A stretch of 64,000 nt of DNA, taken from positions 1-64,000 of the forward strand of contig NZ_BPRC01000003.1 of NCBI RefSeq assembly GCF_022179725.1, given 5' to 3'. The translations under genes were made by a program, and so were the position numbers. Positions 26,501 through 35,095 of this stretch are shown piece by piece. Below the pieces are notes generated by a model, which was given only the letters and a program-made list of their open reading frames with translations, made no database searches and was not told where the DNA came from. The DNA is from Methylorubrum aminovorans (GTDB taxonomy: Bacteria > Pseudomonadota > Alphaproteobacteria > Rhizobiales > Beijerinckiaceae). The first letter of the stretch is position 1; each line of letters opens with the position of its first letter.

Positions 26501-29500
26501 CGGCTACGAGGCGCTGGTCCAGGCGCTCGACGCCGACGGCCGGCTGCCCGACCGCCTTCTCCACCTCTGGCTGCTGACGCGCGAGGAGCGCGTCCGGCCG
26601 GGCTCCAGCCCGTTCCACCACATCCTGGAGCGCGGGTTCTCCTGCCTCGTCGGCCTGATGCAGGCGATGGGCGAGGCGGCCCTTCACGCGACGGTCGTGA
26701 CGGAGGGGGTTCAGGCGGTGGGCGACCGCGTCCCGGCTCAGCCGGACAAGGCGACGGTGCTCGGGCCGGCCCTCGTCATTCCGAAGGAGATGCCGGGCGT
26801 CACGATCCGCACCATCGACGTGGACGGGCTCGACCTCGCCGCCCGGTCCGGATGGAAGCGGGCGGCCGGTCCACGGGCCGAAGCCTCCGGCGACCTCGAG
26901 AGGCTGTGGGACGACCTGATGGCCGAGCCGGCCACCGAGACCGTCGCCTACCACCGCGATCGGCGCTGGAGCCTGGATTTCGCACCGCTCGCCCTCGATC
27001 CGGCGCAGGAGGGCGCGGCGGGCTTCCGCGAGGGCGGCGTCTACCTCGTCACCGGCGGCCTCGGCGACATCGCCGGGGTGGTCTGCGAGGCCCTGGCCCG
27101 GCGCTACCGGGCGCGGCTCGTGCTCGTGGGGCGCACGATCCTGCCCGAGCGGGCGCTGTGGGACGACCTCCTGCGGGTGCATGGCGGCCAGGGGCGGACG
27201 GGGCGGGCGATCGCCCGCATCCGCGGGCTCGAGGCGCTCGGCGCCCAGGTGCTCTACGGCGGCGCCGACATCAGCAATCCGGAGGAACTGGAGGCGGTGA
27301 TCGCCGAGGCGCGCGCCGCCTTCGGACCGATCAACGGCGTGATCCACGCCGCCGGCCTCGTGCGCGACGGGCTCGTCGCCCTCAAGGATGAGGCCGAGAT
27401 CGAGGCGGTGCTCGCCCCGAAGATCCACGGCACGCGCAACCTCCACGCCCTGACTCGCGAGGACCCCCTCGACCTGTTCGTGCTGTTCTCCTCGACCAGC
27501 GCCGACACGGCCCCGGCGGGCCAGGTCGATTACGTGGCGGCCAACGCCTACCTCAACGCCTTCGCGGAAGCGCAGGCGCGGCGCGACAACTGCCGCACGG
27601 TGGCGATCCACTGGGGCATCTGGAACGAGATCGGGCTCGCCGCCCGCGCCGTCGCGCCGGTCCGCGCCCTGCCGCAGCGGCCGGCCCCGCGCGGGCCGCT
27701 CTTCGGCGCCTGGGCCGAGGACGGCGCCGGCGGCCACTGCCTAGAAGGGGTCTGGAGCGCGGCCGAGGGGCGCGCCGCCTGGGTGCTCGACGAGCACCGG
27801 ATGGCCTCGGGCGAGGCGATCTGGCCGGGCACCGGCTATCTCGAGATCGCGGCTCAGGCCCTGCTCGAGCACGGCGTCGAGAGCGGCTTCGCCCTGGAGG
27901 ATCTCGTCTTCCTGCGCCCGCTCCACGTCCCCGACGGGCAGAGCGTCCGGGTGCAGCTGCGCCTGGAGCCGCAGGGCGAGGGCTTCCGCCTCGACTTGCG
28001 CAGCCTCGTGAGCGCCGGGGGCCGGACCGGCTTCCGCCGCCACGCGCAGGGGCGCATCCGCCTCCTGCCCGGCGCCGTGCCGCGTGGCGCCGCTCCCGCG
28101 CCGTCGGAGGCTCTGCCCCCGGCCATCCCCTCGGTGCAGGAGGCGCATCTGCGCTTCGGGCCGCGCTGGCGGGTGCTGCGCAGCCTCGCCATCTCCGAGG
28201 GCACGGCGACCGCCCACCTCGCCCTCGATCCGGCCCACCGCGCCGACCTCGAAGCGGGCTTCCTGCTGCATCCGGCGCTGCTCGACATCGCCACAGGCTG
28301 CGCCATGGCGCTCGTGCCGGGCTACGACGCGTCCGCGGCGCTCTGGGTGCCGGTCACCTATCGCCGCCTGCGGGTGCACGGCCCGCTGCCCGCCGAGGTG
28401 ACGAGCCGCATCCGTCTCACCGAGACCGAGGGCGAGGGCTTCGCGAGCTTCGACATCGGCATCAGCGATGCCGCCGGCGCACCGGTGCTGGAGATCGAGG
28501 GCTTCACGGTGCGCCGCCTTGCGGGCGGCGTCACGCTGGAGGGCTCCGGGCCGGGGATCGAGTTCGCGCCGCCGCGCACGGAGGCGCCCCAGACCTCCGG
28601 AGCCACGGCGCAGGCGCTTGCCGCCCTCGTGCGCCAGGGCATCCGGCCGGAGGAGGGGGTCGAGGCCCTGTTCCGGGCGCTGGGAGCCGGGCGGCCGCAG
28701 GTCGTCGTCAGCTCGATGGATCTCGGCGTGCTCCGCGCTCGCGCCGCCGCGCCGCCGGCCGATTCCACCCCGCGCCCCTCCCTGTTCGACCGGCCCGAGA
28801 GCGAGGCGGCCTACCTCGCCCCGCGCACCGAGACCGAGCGGGCGCTGGTGGGCTTCTGGACCGAGCTGCTCGGCATCGCCCGGGTCGGGATCGAGGACAA
28901 TTTCTTCGAGGTCGGCGGCCACTCGCTCATCGCCGTCCGGCTGTTGCGCAAGGTGCGCGAGCGCTTCGCCGCCGACCTGCCGATCTCGGTGCTGTTCGAG
29001 GCGCCCACCATCGCCGCCTTCGCGGCCCTGCTCGGCGACCGGCCCGACGCGTCCGCCTCGTATTCCGGCGCCGAGCCGGCCCCGAAGGAGGCGGCGGGCG
29101 CCGCCGCGAAATGGCTGCACGTGGTACCCATGCAGGTGCGGGCGGACGTCGCGCGCACCCCGTTCTTCCTCTGCGCCGGCATGTTCGGCAACGTGCTCAA
29201 CCTGCGCCACCTCGCGCTGCAGATCGGCGCGGAGCGACCGGTCTACTGCCTGCAGGCGCGGGGGCTCTACGGCGAGCACGCGCCGCACGAGACCTTCGAG
29301 GAGATGGCGCGCGACTACTGCGCGGAGATCCGCGCGGTGCAGCCCCGCGGCCCCTACCTGCTCGGCGGCTTCTCCGGCGGTGGGCTCGCCGCTATGGCCA
29401 TGGCCCGGCGCCTGCGCGAGGAGGGCGAGGAGGTCGCGGCCGTGCTGCTCCTTGACACGCCGGTGCCCCAGCGCGTGACGCTCTCGGTGACCGACCGTCT

Positions 29501-29948
29501 CACCATGAAGGCGCAGGAATTCCGGGCCAAGGGCGGCGGCTTCCTCGCCGAGTGGCTGCGCCGCCGCGCCCGCTGGGAGGCGATGCGCCTGCGCGAGCGC
29601 ATGGCCGCGCCGCGGGAGGCCGGGTCCGAGCATTTCCACAACGACGCCATCGAGGCCGCCTTCCGCCGCGCCCTCGACCGGCTGGTGCTGCATCCCTATC
29701 CCGGCCGGGTGATCCTCTACCGGCCGCAGGTGCAGGTGCTCCACCGGCTCTCCGGCGGGCGCCGGCTCGACGCCAACCGCGCGCTGATCCGCGAGGACAA
29801 CGGCTGGTCGCCCTACCTGCCGGACCTCTCCATCGTGCAGGTGTCGGGCGACCACGACGGCATGGTGCTGGAGCCCAACGTCCGGGTGCTCGCCGCCCGG
29901 ATGCGCCGCCACCTCGCCGAGGCCGAAGCCGCGGTGATGCACGCCTGA
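23517..29948 (+). CDS. type I polyketide synthase, one module (KS-AT-DH/KR-ACP-TE)
   Basis: The 2143-residue PKS has its KS at about 20-445, with Cys193 (TACSTSL) and the two His motifs VECHGTGT and KTNIGHLDTAAG. The AT lies at about 530-890, with Ser643 in GHSMGE and IAAHS where malonyl ATs usually have HAFH. A ketoreductase region (about 920-1380) has LVTGGLGDIAG and VDYVAANAYLNAF with Ser, Tyr and Asn present. A dehydratase-like hotdog region (about 1390-1710) has DEHRMASGEAIWPGTGYLE with His1427 and an HPALLDIA Asp motif; the H-to-G spacing is one residue longer than usual. The ACP has Ser1803 (EVGGHSLIAV), and a terminal thioesterase has Ser1953 (GGFSGGG). The TE implies release after one extension, presumably of the product loaded by the divergent NRPS. 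Confidence 0.9.
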   Translation: MTVSPPPSAFAATEAEISETDIAVIGMALRVPGARNTREFWENLRGGVSSIRPLTLEELDAAGESPARSRLPNYVAVCADLPDMEGFDAGFFGMSPKEAAVMDPQHRHFLECAWEAMESAARPPEREAGPVGVFAGCGMGSYFYDNVLSHRELVEETGLFLLRHTGNDKDFLTTRASFLFDLKGPSVNVQTACSTSLVAVHSACQSLLARECDMALAGGVTIELPHRRGYLAQEGEILAPDGVCRAFDHRAAGTVFGSGVGVVALRRLADALRDGDPIQGIIKATAINNDGAGKAGYLAPSIDGQARAIVEAQGLAGIDADSIQYVECHGTGTYLGDPIEIAALTQAFRQSTGRTGFCRVGSVKTNIGHLDTAAGIVGLIKALLALRHGEIPASLGFERPNPAIDFAGSPFTVADRLTPWPRGAGPRRAAVNALGVGGTNAHAILEAAPAARARPAAGAEGPELIVLSARSRAALDEAGRALGAELERRPDLSLADAAYTLWSGRRHFEHRRVLAAGSREEAVALLTGADGRRVHSHTLMPEASGAAFLFPGGGAQHPGMARGLYEGEPVFRAAVDEGLGYLAPEASAEIRAHWLGVESRTPEAASWLLRPSRQLPAILICEVALARLWQARGLRPAALIGHSMGENAAACVAGIMTFREAFGLVRLRGELFDTVPAGGMLSVALGAEALRARLPDTLDLASVNGPALCVVSGPSDALAAFGERLKAEGVETAPVAISIAAHSRMLDPILPRFEAYLRTLRLRPPTIPIVSNLTGTWLTEAQACDPLYWVAHLRSTVRFADGLALLAADRGRVYVEVGPGRTLTSLAKAPGTIPANAILNSLPHADEATDARLAFLAAFGRAWTTGLALDPGMLWQGRDCRRVALPTYPFQHQRYFLDAVARTSPGAAEALPEKRADIAAWGYRPVWRQSAAALEAEAEAVPRTWLVFRDEEPVGQALVARLRAAGQRVTEVVPGDLFGRRGAELYALCPEDGRPGYEALVQALDADGRLPDRLLHLWLLTREERVRPGSSPFHHILERGFSCLVGLMQAMGEAALHATVVTEGVQAVGDRVPAQPDKATVLGPALVIPKEMPGVTIRTIDVDGLDLAARSGWKRAAGPRAEASGDLERLWDDLMAEPATETVAYHRDRRWSLDFAPLALDPAQEGAAGFREGGVYLVTGGLGDIAGVVCEALARRYRARLVLVGRTILPERALWDDLLRVHGGQGRTGRAIARIRGLEALGAQVLYGGADISNPEELEAVIAEARAAFGPINGVIHAAGLVRDGLVALKDEAEIEAVLAPKIHGTRNLHALTREDPLDLFVLFSSTSADTAPAGQVDYVAANAYLNAFAEAQARRDNCRTVAIHWGIWNEIGLAARAVAPVRALPQRPAPRGPLFGAWAEDGAGGHCLEGVWSAAEGRAAWVLDEHRMASGEAIWPGTGYLEIAAQALLEHGVESGFALEDLVFLRPLHVPDGQSVRVQLRLEPQGEGFRLDLRSLVSAGGRTGFRRHAQGRIRLLPGAVPRGAAPAPSEALPPAIPSVQEAHLRFGPRWRVLRSLAISEGTATAHLALDPAHRADLEAGFLLHPALLDIATGCAMALVPGYDASAALWVPVTYRRLRVHGPLPAEVTSRIRLTETEGEGFASFDIGISDAAGAPVLEIEGFTVRRLAGGVTLEGSGPGIEFAPPRTEAPQTSGATAQALAALVRQGIRPEEGVEALFRALGAGRPQVVVSSMDLGVLRARAAAPPADSTPRPSLFDRPESEAAYLAPRTETERALVGFWTELLGIARVGIEDNFFEVGGHSLIAVRLLRKVRERFAADLPISVLFEAPTIAAFAALLGDRPDASASYSGAEPAPKEAAGAAAKWLHVVPMQVRADVARTPFFLCAGMFGNVLNLRHLALQIGAERPVYCLQARGLYGEHAPHETFEEMARDYCAEIRAVQPRGPYLLGGFSGGGLAAMAMARRLREEGEEVAAVLLLDTPVPQRVTLSVTDRLTMKAQEFRAKGGGFLAEWLRRRARWEAMRLRERMAAPREAGSEHFHNDAIEAAFRRALDRLVLHPYPGRVILYRPQVQVLHRLSGGRRLDANRALIREDNGWSPYLPDLSIVQVSGDHDGMVLEPNVRVLAARMRRHLAEAEAAVMHA

Positions 29949-29958
29949 GCGGGACCGC

Positions 29959-29984
29959 GTCCCCCGATCCTGTAATCGGGGGAC
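29959..29984. terminator. bidirectional intrinsic-type hairpin
   Basis: GTCCCCCGAT (29959-29968) and ATCGGGGGAC (29975-29984) form a perfect 10-bp stem with the six-base loop CCTGTA. It sits between the convergent PKS stop (29948) and the SGNH hydrolase stop (29995), so it can end both transcripts. No T tract follows. Confidence 0.7.
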
Positions 29985-29994
29985 GGAGGCCTCG

Positions 29995-31065
29995 TCAGCC
30001 GCGTCCGTCCGGGGGCGGGGCGAAGGGCGTCCAGTCCGGCTCGCGCCACATCTTCCAGCGCCAGCGCAGCGCCTTGCTCCAGAGTTCGCGGCGCGCCTCG
30101 ACGAAGCCCGCCTGAGGGCGCCACATCGCCCGCTCCATGTAGGGCCAGAATAGACCGGTCGCCTGGACCTGCAGCCGCTTCGCGCAGGCGTCCGAATCGG
30201 GTTCCGGCTCCCCCGCTGCGGCGGCCGCCGCGTCTCCGGCGAAGATCTGGAGGGCCTCGGCCGTCTCCGGCGCGACGCCCTCCGGCGCCCAGGCCCTGCG
30301 CGGGGGCCGCCCGGTCGTGGCGGCCTCGACGAGGAGCGCGAGGGCGTAGGCGCCGAGCCGCGTGGGGTGGACCTGATCCTCGATCAGCCGGGCCGCGGCC
30401 TCGCCGGCGCCCCCGGCCCGCCGTCCGGGAGGCGGGGGCCGGTCCGCGGCGGATTCGACCAGCGTCGCCAGCGCGGAGGCGGCCGGGATCACGCGGATGC
30501 GGTTGCCCGCCCGCGCGGCGGCCGAGCGCCGGTTGGCCGCCGCGACGACGCAGCGCCAGAGCGGCGCGGCCGCCCGTTCGTAGGCCAGCCAGTTCGCCGG
30601 GTCGCGCTTGTCGTCGAGGGAGATCCAGGGCACGTAGAACCACGTCGCGAGGCCCGGATTGCGGGCGGCGAAGCAATCGTGCAGCCGGGCGAGTTCGCCG
30701 ACCGTGTCGTTCCACAGCACGGCACCCATCAGGTCGTGCTGCTCGGTCACGACCAGGGTGTCGTAGGGGGCGTCCGCCGCCCCGGGGCCGGAAGTCTCGT
30801 CGATGGCGGGCGTCTCCCCCCGGCAGGCGCGCTGGGCGATGGTCGAGCCCGAGGCGTGCCGCCGCGCCCAGGTCAGCGGCCGGCCCAGGCTCGCCGAGAT
30901 CCGCGCGAGGTCGTCGGGCAGAGGCCGGTCGACGAGGCTGTGCCCCGAGACGAAGACGCGGCGCGGCGCCGCCTCCTCCGCGCGGGACGGGACGGCGCTC
31001 ACGGCGAGGAGGCCGACGGCGGCGAGGCGGCGCAGGCGCGCGCCGCGGCGCTCACGACAGGCCAC
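29995..31065 (-). CDS. secreted SGNH/GDSL-type hydrolase-like protein
   Basis: This 356-residue protein has an N-terminal signal peptide (LRRLAAVGLLAVSAVPSRA). RRVFVSGHSLVDRPLP supplies the block I Ser, and the C-terminal part of the domain has DQVHPTRLGAYALALLVE, matching the Asp-x-x-His block V. These suggest a periplasmic esterase that removes or transfers acyl groups on the polysaccharide. The intermediate blocks are poorly conserved, so activity is not assured. The start is a GTG at 31065 that overlaps the end of the upstream GT2 gene by 14 bp, so the two are co-translated. The last roughly 80 residues lie outside the hydrolase core. Confidence 0.65.
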   Translation of the reverse strand: MACRERRGARLRRLAAVGLLAVSAVPSRAEEAAPRRVFVSGHSLVDRPLPDDLARISASLGRPLTWARRHASGSTIAQRACRGETPAIDETSGPGAADAPYDTLVVTEQHDLMGAVLWNDTVGELARLHDCFAARNPGLATWFYVPWISLDDKRDPANWLAYERAAAPLWRCVVAAANRRSAAARAGNRIRVIPAASALATLVESAADRPPPPGRRAGGAGEAAARLIEDQVHPTRLGAYALALLVEAATTGRPPRRAWAPEGVAPETAEALQIFAGDAAAAAAGEPEPDSDACAKRLQVQATGLFWPYMERAMWRPQAGFVEARRELWSKALRWRWKMWREPDWTPFAPPPDGRG

Positions 31066-32248
31066 CGCGGTCGGTCCTGATCCAGCCGAGCGGCCTGCCC
31101 GCGAGGAGGCGCCGGTAGAGGGAGAGATTGCCGAGGAGATAGGCCGCTACCTCCGCCGGCCCGCAGCTGAACCCCTCGGCGGCGCGGGCGAGCCGCCAGC
31201 CGGCCACGAGGGCGAGGCCGAGGATCGCGACGGTGGCGAGAGCCAGCATCAGGGGCACGGCCGAGGCGCCGGCCAGCGCCGCCAGCGCGGCGACCGCCGT
31301 CAGGGCGAGATTGGCCGCCAGCAGGAGCGTCAGCGGCGGCACCATCACGTCGAGCACCTGCGCCACCAGCGCGAGGTCGGCCCGGCGCAGGCCGGCGAGG
31401 AGGGAGGGCAGCACGGCGGCGATCTGGCCCAAGTGGCCCCGCTGCCAGCGCTCGCGCTGATCGACGACGGCTCGCGCCGTCAGCGGGAAGGCGCTCGTCA
31501 CCCGCGCCGCCTCGCACAGGACCGGCGGATGCCCCGCCCGCGCGCAGTCGAGGCCGAGCTTGAGATCCTCGACGATCTCGCCGCTGGCGAGCCGTGACCC
31601 GGCGATGACGGGCCAGGGAAAGGCCATGCCGCTCCCGGTGAGCTGACAGGGCAGGCCCAGGGCCGCCAGCCCCCGCGGCCGCACGGCGTTCTTCAGGACG
31701 TAGGCGAAGCGGGCGACGGCGTGGGCCGGTCCGGCGCCGGGCGGGACGTGGTTGACGAAGACCGCCTGGGCGGGGCGCCGCCGCTCCTGCGCCGTGCGGG
31801 CGAGGGCGTCGAGCGTGCCCTCCGCGAGGAGGCAATCGGCATCGACGAAGATCACGATCGGCGGCGGGGCGTCCTGGAGGTGCCGGATGCCGGCATCCAT
31901 GGCGTAGCCCTTGCCGCAGGCGAAGGGGTCGCAGCGCACCACCACCTCGGCGCCGCCCTGTCCGGCGATCTCCGCCGTGCGGTCCGTGCAGTTGTCGGCC
32001 ACCACGACGAGCCGGTCGCCCGGGCGCAGCTGCGCCCGGATGCTGTCGAGCGCCGCGCCGACATCGCGCTCCTCGTCATGGGCCGGCACGAGGACGGCGA
32101 GCGCCGGGCGATCGACCGGGGGCAAGGGTGGGGGCGGGCGCCGGCGGTGGGCGGCGGCGATCTCCGCGGCGAACACCGCCGCGGGAATCGCCAGGAGGGC
32201 GCAGGCGAGCCCGAGCAGGCCCGACAGCAGGACAAGGGCCAGGGTCAT
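31052..32248 (-). CDS. membrane glycosyltransferase family 2 (processive-type)
   Basis: A 398-residue inner-membrane enzyme. An N-terminal helix (LALVLLSGLLGLACALLAI) precedes a GT2 domain with LAVLVPAHDEERDV, VVADNCTDRT, the DxD site FVDADC, GSGMAFPWPV and EIVEDLKLGLD. QRERW matches the QxxRW motif of processive synthases. The C-terminal third is a cluster of hydrophobic segments (VAQVLDVMVPPLTLLLAANL onward). The ATG at 32248 is preceded by GAGG and begins right at the first helix; an upstream frame extension is rejected. It is the first gene of a leftward pair with the SGNH hydrolase. Confidence 0.85.
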   Translation of the reverse strand: MTLALVLLSGLLGLACALLAIPAAVFAAEIAAAHRRRPPPPLPPVDRPALAVLVPAHDEERDVGAALDSIRAQLRPGDRLVVVADNCTDRTAEIAGQGGAEVVVRCDPFACGKGYAMDAGIRHLQDAPPPIVIFVDADCLLAEGTLDALARTAQERRRPAQAVFVNHVPPGAGPAHAVARFAYVLKNAVRPRGLAALGLPCQLTGSGMAFPWPVIAGSRLASGEIVEDLKLGLDCARAGHPPVLCEAARVTSAFPLTARAVVDQRERWQRGHLGQIAAVLPSLLAGLRRADLALVAQVLDVMVPPLTLLLAANLALTAVAALAALAGASAVPLMLALATVAILGLALVAGWRLARAAEGFSCGPAEVAAYLLGNLSLYRRLLAGRPLGWIRTDRGGLS

Positions 32249-32781
32249 CGGCGGCCTCGCGTGGTCTCGTGTGACATTCCGGCGTTCCTCCGAGGGAGCG
32301 CGGTGCATCGCCCCGCGCGCACGGCGCCGATCCGGGCGACGCCCTCGACGGCGAGCCTCCGCCGGTCCGTGCCGGGGGCCAATGCCCCTTCCGGAACTCC
32401 GAAAGGCGCAGGCCCTACCGCCTAGGCCTGAGGTCGTGTCGCAGCGTGGCCGGCAAGGGTCGCTTCAAGGGCCGCCTCAAGGATCTCCCCGGGACGACGA
32501 TCCCCTCCGAAAGACGGATATGGGGGTTTCTCCAACCTCTCCGTGCAGAGCGTTCCCTCATCCATGATCGGGAAAGATGAGTATTCACACTTTGACCGCC
32601 TGATTTCCGAGGTCATATAAGTTTGATTTTTGGTGAATGGAAGTATGCGGGGCCGGATCGGAGATCTATTTGCTTACTTCTGGTCGGCTGCATCCCATGC
32701 ACTTGCTCCAGGCTGAGCCTTGAACGCCGAAAGGATCGACAGATCGGACGGCCAACGCTCGGATCCACTGGAGCCGAAACC
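32249..32781. other. divergent intergenic region
   Basis: About 530 bp lie between the leftward GT2 gene and the rightward GT26 gene. The right part (about 32570-32650) is AT-rich and holds the promoter at 32592-32621. The left part is GC-rich, and its open frames are N-terminal extensions without family sequence. It should carry promoters for both directions. Confidence 0.5.
32592..32621 (+). promoter_or_regulatory. sigma70-type promoter for the GT26 gene run
   Basis: TTGACC (32592-32597) and TATAAG (32616-32621) are 18 bp apart, close to the consensus TTGACA/TATAAT. It points right toward the GT26-GT4-sugar transferase genes and would leave a 5' leader of about 150 bases before the ATG at 32782. 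The surrounding AT-rich composition in a GC-rich genome supports a real promoter. Confidence 0.55.
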
Positions 32782-33591
32782 ATGCCCGTCGGTCTCGTCA
32801 GCCCGCTCAGCCTGCGTGAGCGCTTCCTGAAGGCACCCTTCGACAGCCTCGAGCCTGCCGAGGTGCTCGCCCTGCTGTCCCGGGCTCCCGCGGGCCTCGA
32901 TCCGGCACCGTTCCGCTACGTCGTCACGCCCAACGTCGATCACGTGGTCCGCCTCAGCGCCGACCCCTCGCTCGCCCCGCTCTACGAGGGCGCGTGGCTC
33001 TCGCTGTGCGACAGCAAGCCGATCGCGGCCCTCTCGCGGCTGCTGATCCCCGGCGGGCTCCCGCACCTGCCCGGTTCGACGCTGACCGAGATCCTGTTCC
33101 GCACGGTGATCGCCCCCAGCGACAGGATCGCCCTCGTGGTGGCCCATCCCTCGCTGGCCGCGCAGATGCGCGCCGCCTTCCCGGAGGTGGCGTTCGACAT
33201 CCTGGCCGCCCCGCCCGACATCGACGGCGATCCGGCCGCGTTCGCGGCCTGCGCCGCCTTCGTCGCGGGCAGCACGGCCCGCTTCACCTTCATCGCCGTC
33301 GGCGCCCCGCGCTCCGAGCGCATCGCCTTCCAGGCCTCCCTCGATCCGGCGGCGCGGGGCACCGCCCTCTGCGTGGGGGCCTCCCTCGAATTCCTCGTCG
33401 GCCGCAAGCGCCGCGCCCCGCTCTGGATGCAGCGGGCGGGGATCGAATGGCTGCACCGCCTCGCGGGCGAGCCGCGGCGGCTCTGGCGCCGCTACCTGTT
33501 CGGGGTCGCCCCGCTCGCCCGCCTCGCCCTCGCGGAGGCCGCCGCCCGCCTCGCGGCGCGGCGTGCCCTGCCGCGGCCGACGGAGCACTGA
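32782..33591 (+). CDS. WecG/TagA/CpsF family glycosyltransferase (GT26)
   Basis: This 269-residue enzyme adds an N-acetylmannosamine-type or similar sugar to a lipid-linked acceptor in exopolysaccharide and teichoic-type pathways. The family markers are YVVTPNVDHVVRLSADP near residue 45 (T-N-x-D-H-x-V), LSLCDSKPI for the conserved Asp, LPGSTLTE, and FIAVGAPRSERI near residue 170. WLHRLAGEPRRLWRRYL is the typical C-terminal helix. The ATG at 32782 has GGAG upstream. The frame extends further upstream, but that part is Cys/Arg-rich non-family sequence over the promoter. The GT4 gene follows with its likely start 57 bp later. Confidence 0.88.
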   Translation: MPVGLVSPLSLRERFLKAPFDSLEPAEVLALLSRAPAGLDPAPFRYVVTPNVDHVVRLSADPSLAPLYEGAWLSLCDSKPIAALSRLLIPGGLPHLPGSTLTEILFRTVIAPSDRIALVVAHPSLAAQMRAAFPEVAFDILAAPPDIDGDPAAFAACAAFVAGSTARFTFIAVGAPRSERIAFQASLDPAARGTALCVGASLEFLVGRKRRAPLWMQRAGIEWLHRLAGEPRRLWRRYLFGVAPLARLALAEAAARLAARRALPRPTEH

Positions 33592-33648
33592 GCCATGCCG
33601 CTCCCGTCCGCCGCCCCGCCCGGACCATCGCTCGAAGGGAGCCCGGCC

Positions 33649-34923
33649 ATGAAGGTCGCCTACCTGATGAACACCTACCCGCTGCCGAGCACGACCTTCA
33701 TCCGGCGCGAGATCGAGGCGCTCGAACACCTCGGATGCCGGATCCGGCGCTACGCGATCCGGGCCTGGCCGCAGGCGCTGGTCGATCCCCGCGACCGGGC
33801 GGAGGCGACCGCCACGCACTACCTGCTCACCCGCAACCTCGCCGGGCTCCTCGCCGCCGCCCTGCTCGAAGCGGGGCTCAACCCGCTCGGCCTCGCCCGC
33901 AGCCTCAGGCCCTGGATGCGGCTCGCCCGGGCCGCGCGCAACGGATGGGTGCGCCCCGTCGCCTACCTGCTCCAGGCGGCCTATCTGCGTCGACGCGCGG
34001 CGGCCGAGGGCATCGACCACATCCACGTCCACTTCGCCACCAACGCCGCCACCGTGGCGATGCTGGCCCGGCGGATGGGCGGCCCGAGCTACAGCTTCAC
34101 CACCCACGGGCCGGACGAGTTCGAGGCGCCCGAGCGCTTCGGCTTCGCCGAGAAGATCGCCCACGCGCAGTTCGTCGTCGCGATCTCCGAGTATTGCCGC
34201 GACCGGCTCGCGGGGCTGGCCCGGCCGGAGGATGCGGCCAAGATCCGCGTCGCGCGCTGCGGGCTGGCGCTGGAGGAGTTCGCGCCGCCGCAGCCTCCGC
34301 GGGCCGACAACCGGACCTTCGTCTGCGTCGGGCGTCTCTGCCCCGCCAAGGCGCAGGCGGCGATTCCGGCGGCGGTGGCCGCCCTGCGCTGGCGCTATCC
34401 CGACCTCAAGGTGATCCTGATCGGCGACGGCGAGAGCCGGGCCGAGGTCGAGGCCGCCTGCCGGCGCCACGACGTGGCGGACCGGGTGATCCTGCACGGC
34501 TGGGCCAGCAACGCCGAAGTGCGCGACCGGATCGCCGCGAGCCGCGCCCTGCTGCTGCCCAGCCTCGCCGAAGGGCTGCCCGTGGTCATCATGGAGGCCT
34601 TCGCCCTGGGCCGGCCCGTCGTCTCGACCCGCGTCGCCGGCATCCCCGAACTCCTCGACGACAGCTGCGGCTGGCTGATCCCGCCCGGCGACGTGCGGGC
34701 GCTGATGCGGGCGATGGAGTCGGCGCTGTCCGCCGCGCCGGACGCGCTCGCCGCCCGCGGCGCGGTCGGGCGGGAGCGCGTCGAGCGCCTGCACGACCGC
34801 CGTCTCCTGGCCGGCACCCTGATCGGCCTGTTCCGCGAGGCCGACGCGAAGAACCGGGCCGCCCTGGCGGGGAGGCGCGCCGCCGGCCGCCTGCCGGCCG
34901 CGGAGCTTCTCGATACGCCGTGA
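33649..34923 (+). CDS. glycosyltransferase family 4
   Basis: The 424-residue GT-B enzyme starts with KVAYLMNTYPLPSTTFIRRE, the usual GT4 acceptor-domain opening. The donor domain has FVCVGRLCPAKAQAAI, LIGDGESRAEVE, LHGWASNAEV and the catalytic PSLAEGLPVVIMEAFALG (E-x7-E). SFTTHGPDEFEAPERF is the family's His-Gly-Asp segment. A GAAGGGAG ribosome binding site before the ATG at 33649 fixes the start; an upstream ATG at 33595 would add 18 Pro/Ser-rich residues. The repeat-unit sugar it adds is unknown. It lies between the GT26 gene and the initiating transferase. Confidence 0.9.
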   Translation: MKVAYLMNTYPLPSTTFIRREIEALEHLGCRIRRYAIRAWPQALVDPRDRAEATATHYLLTRNLAGLLAAALLEAGLNPLGLARSLRPWMRLARAARNGWVRPVAYLLQAAYLRRRAAAEGIDHIHVHFATNAATVAMLARRMGGPSYSFTTHGPDEFEAPERFGFAEKIAHAQFVVAISEYCRDRLAGLARPEDAAKIRVARCGLALEEFAPPQPPRADNRTFVCVGRLCPAKAQAAIPAAVAALRWRYPDLKVILIGDGESRAEVEAACRRHDVADRVILHGWASNAEVRDRIAASRALLLPSLAEGLPVVIMEAFALGRPVVSTRVAGIPELLDDSCGWLIPPGDVRALMRAMESALSAAPDALAARGAVGRERVERLHDRRLLAGTLIGLFREADAKNRAALAGRRAAGRLPAAELLDTP

Positions 34924-35095
34924 CGATCCGCATCGAATGCAGGCCCAAGACCTGAATAGAAACGCGGGCAGGCTCAGTACAATCAGCCGTGAGGTTGAGT
35001 ACCTGTCGGTGAAAGCAACTATATTTTTTCGTCGAGTGCCAGAAATCCCGATCAACGCCAATCCCTGAGCGTCTCAAGGAAGGTTGAGGCAGGTC

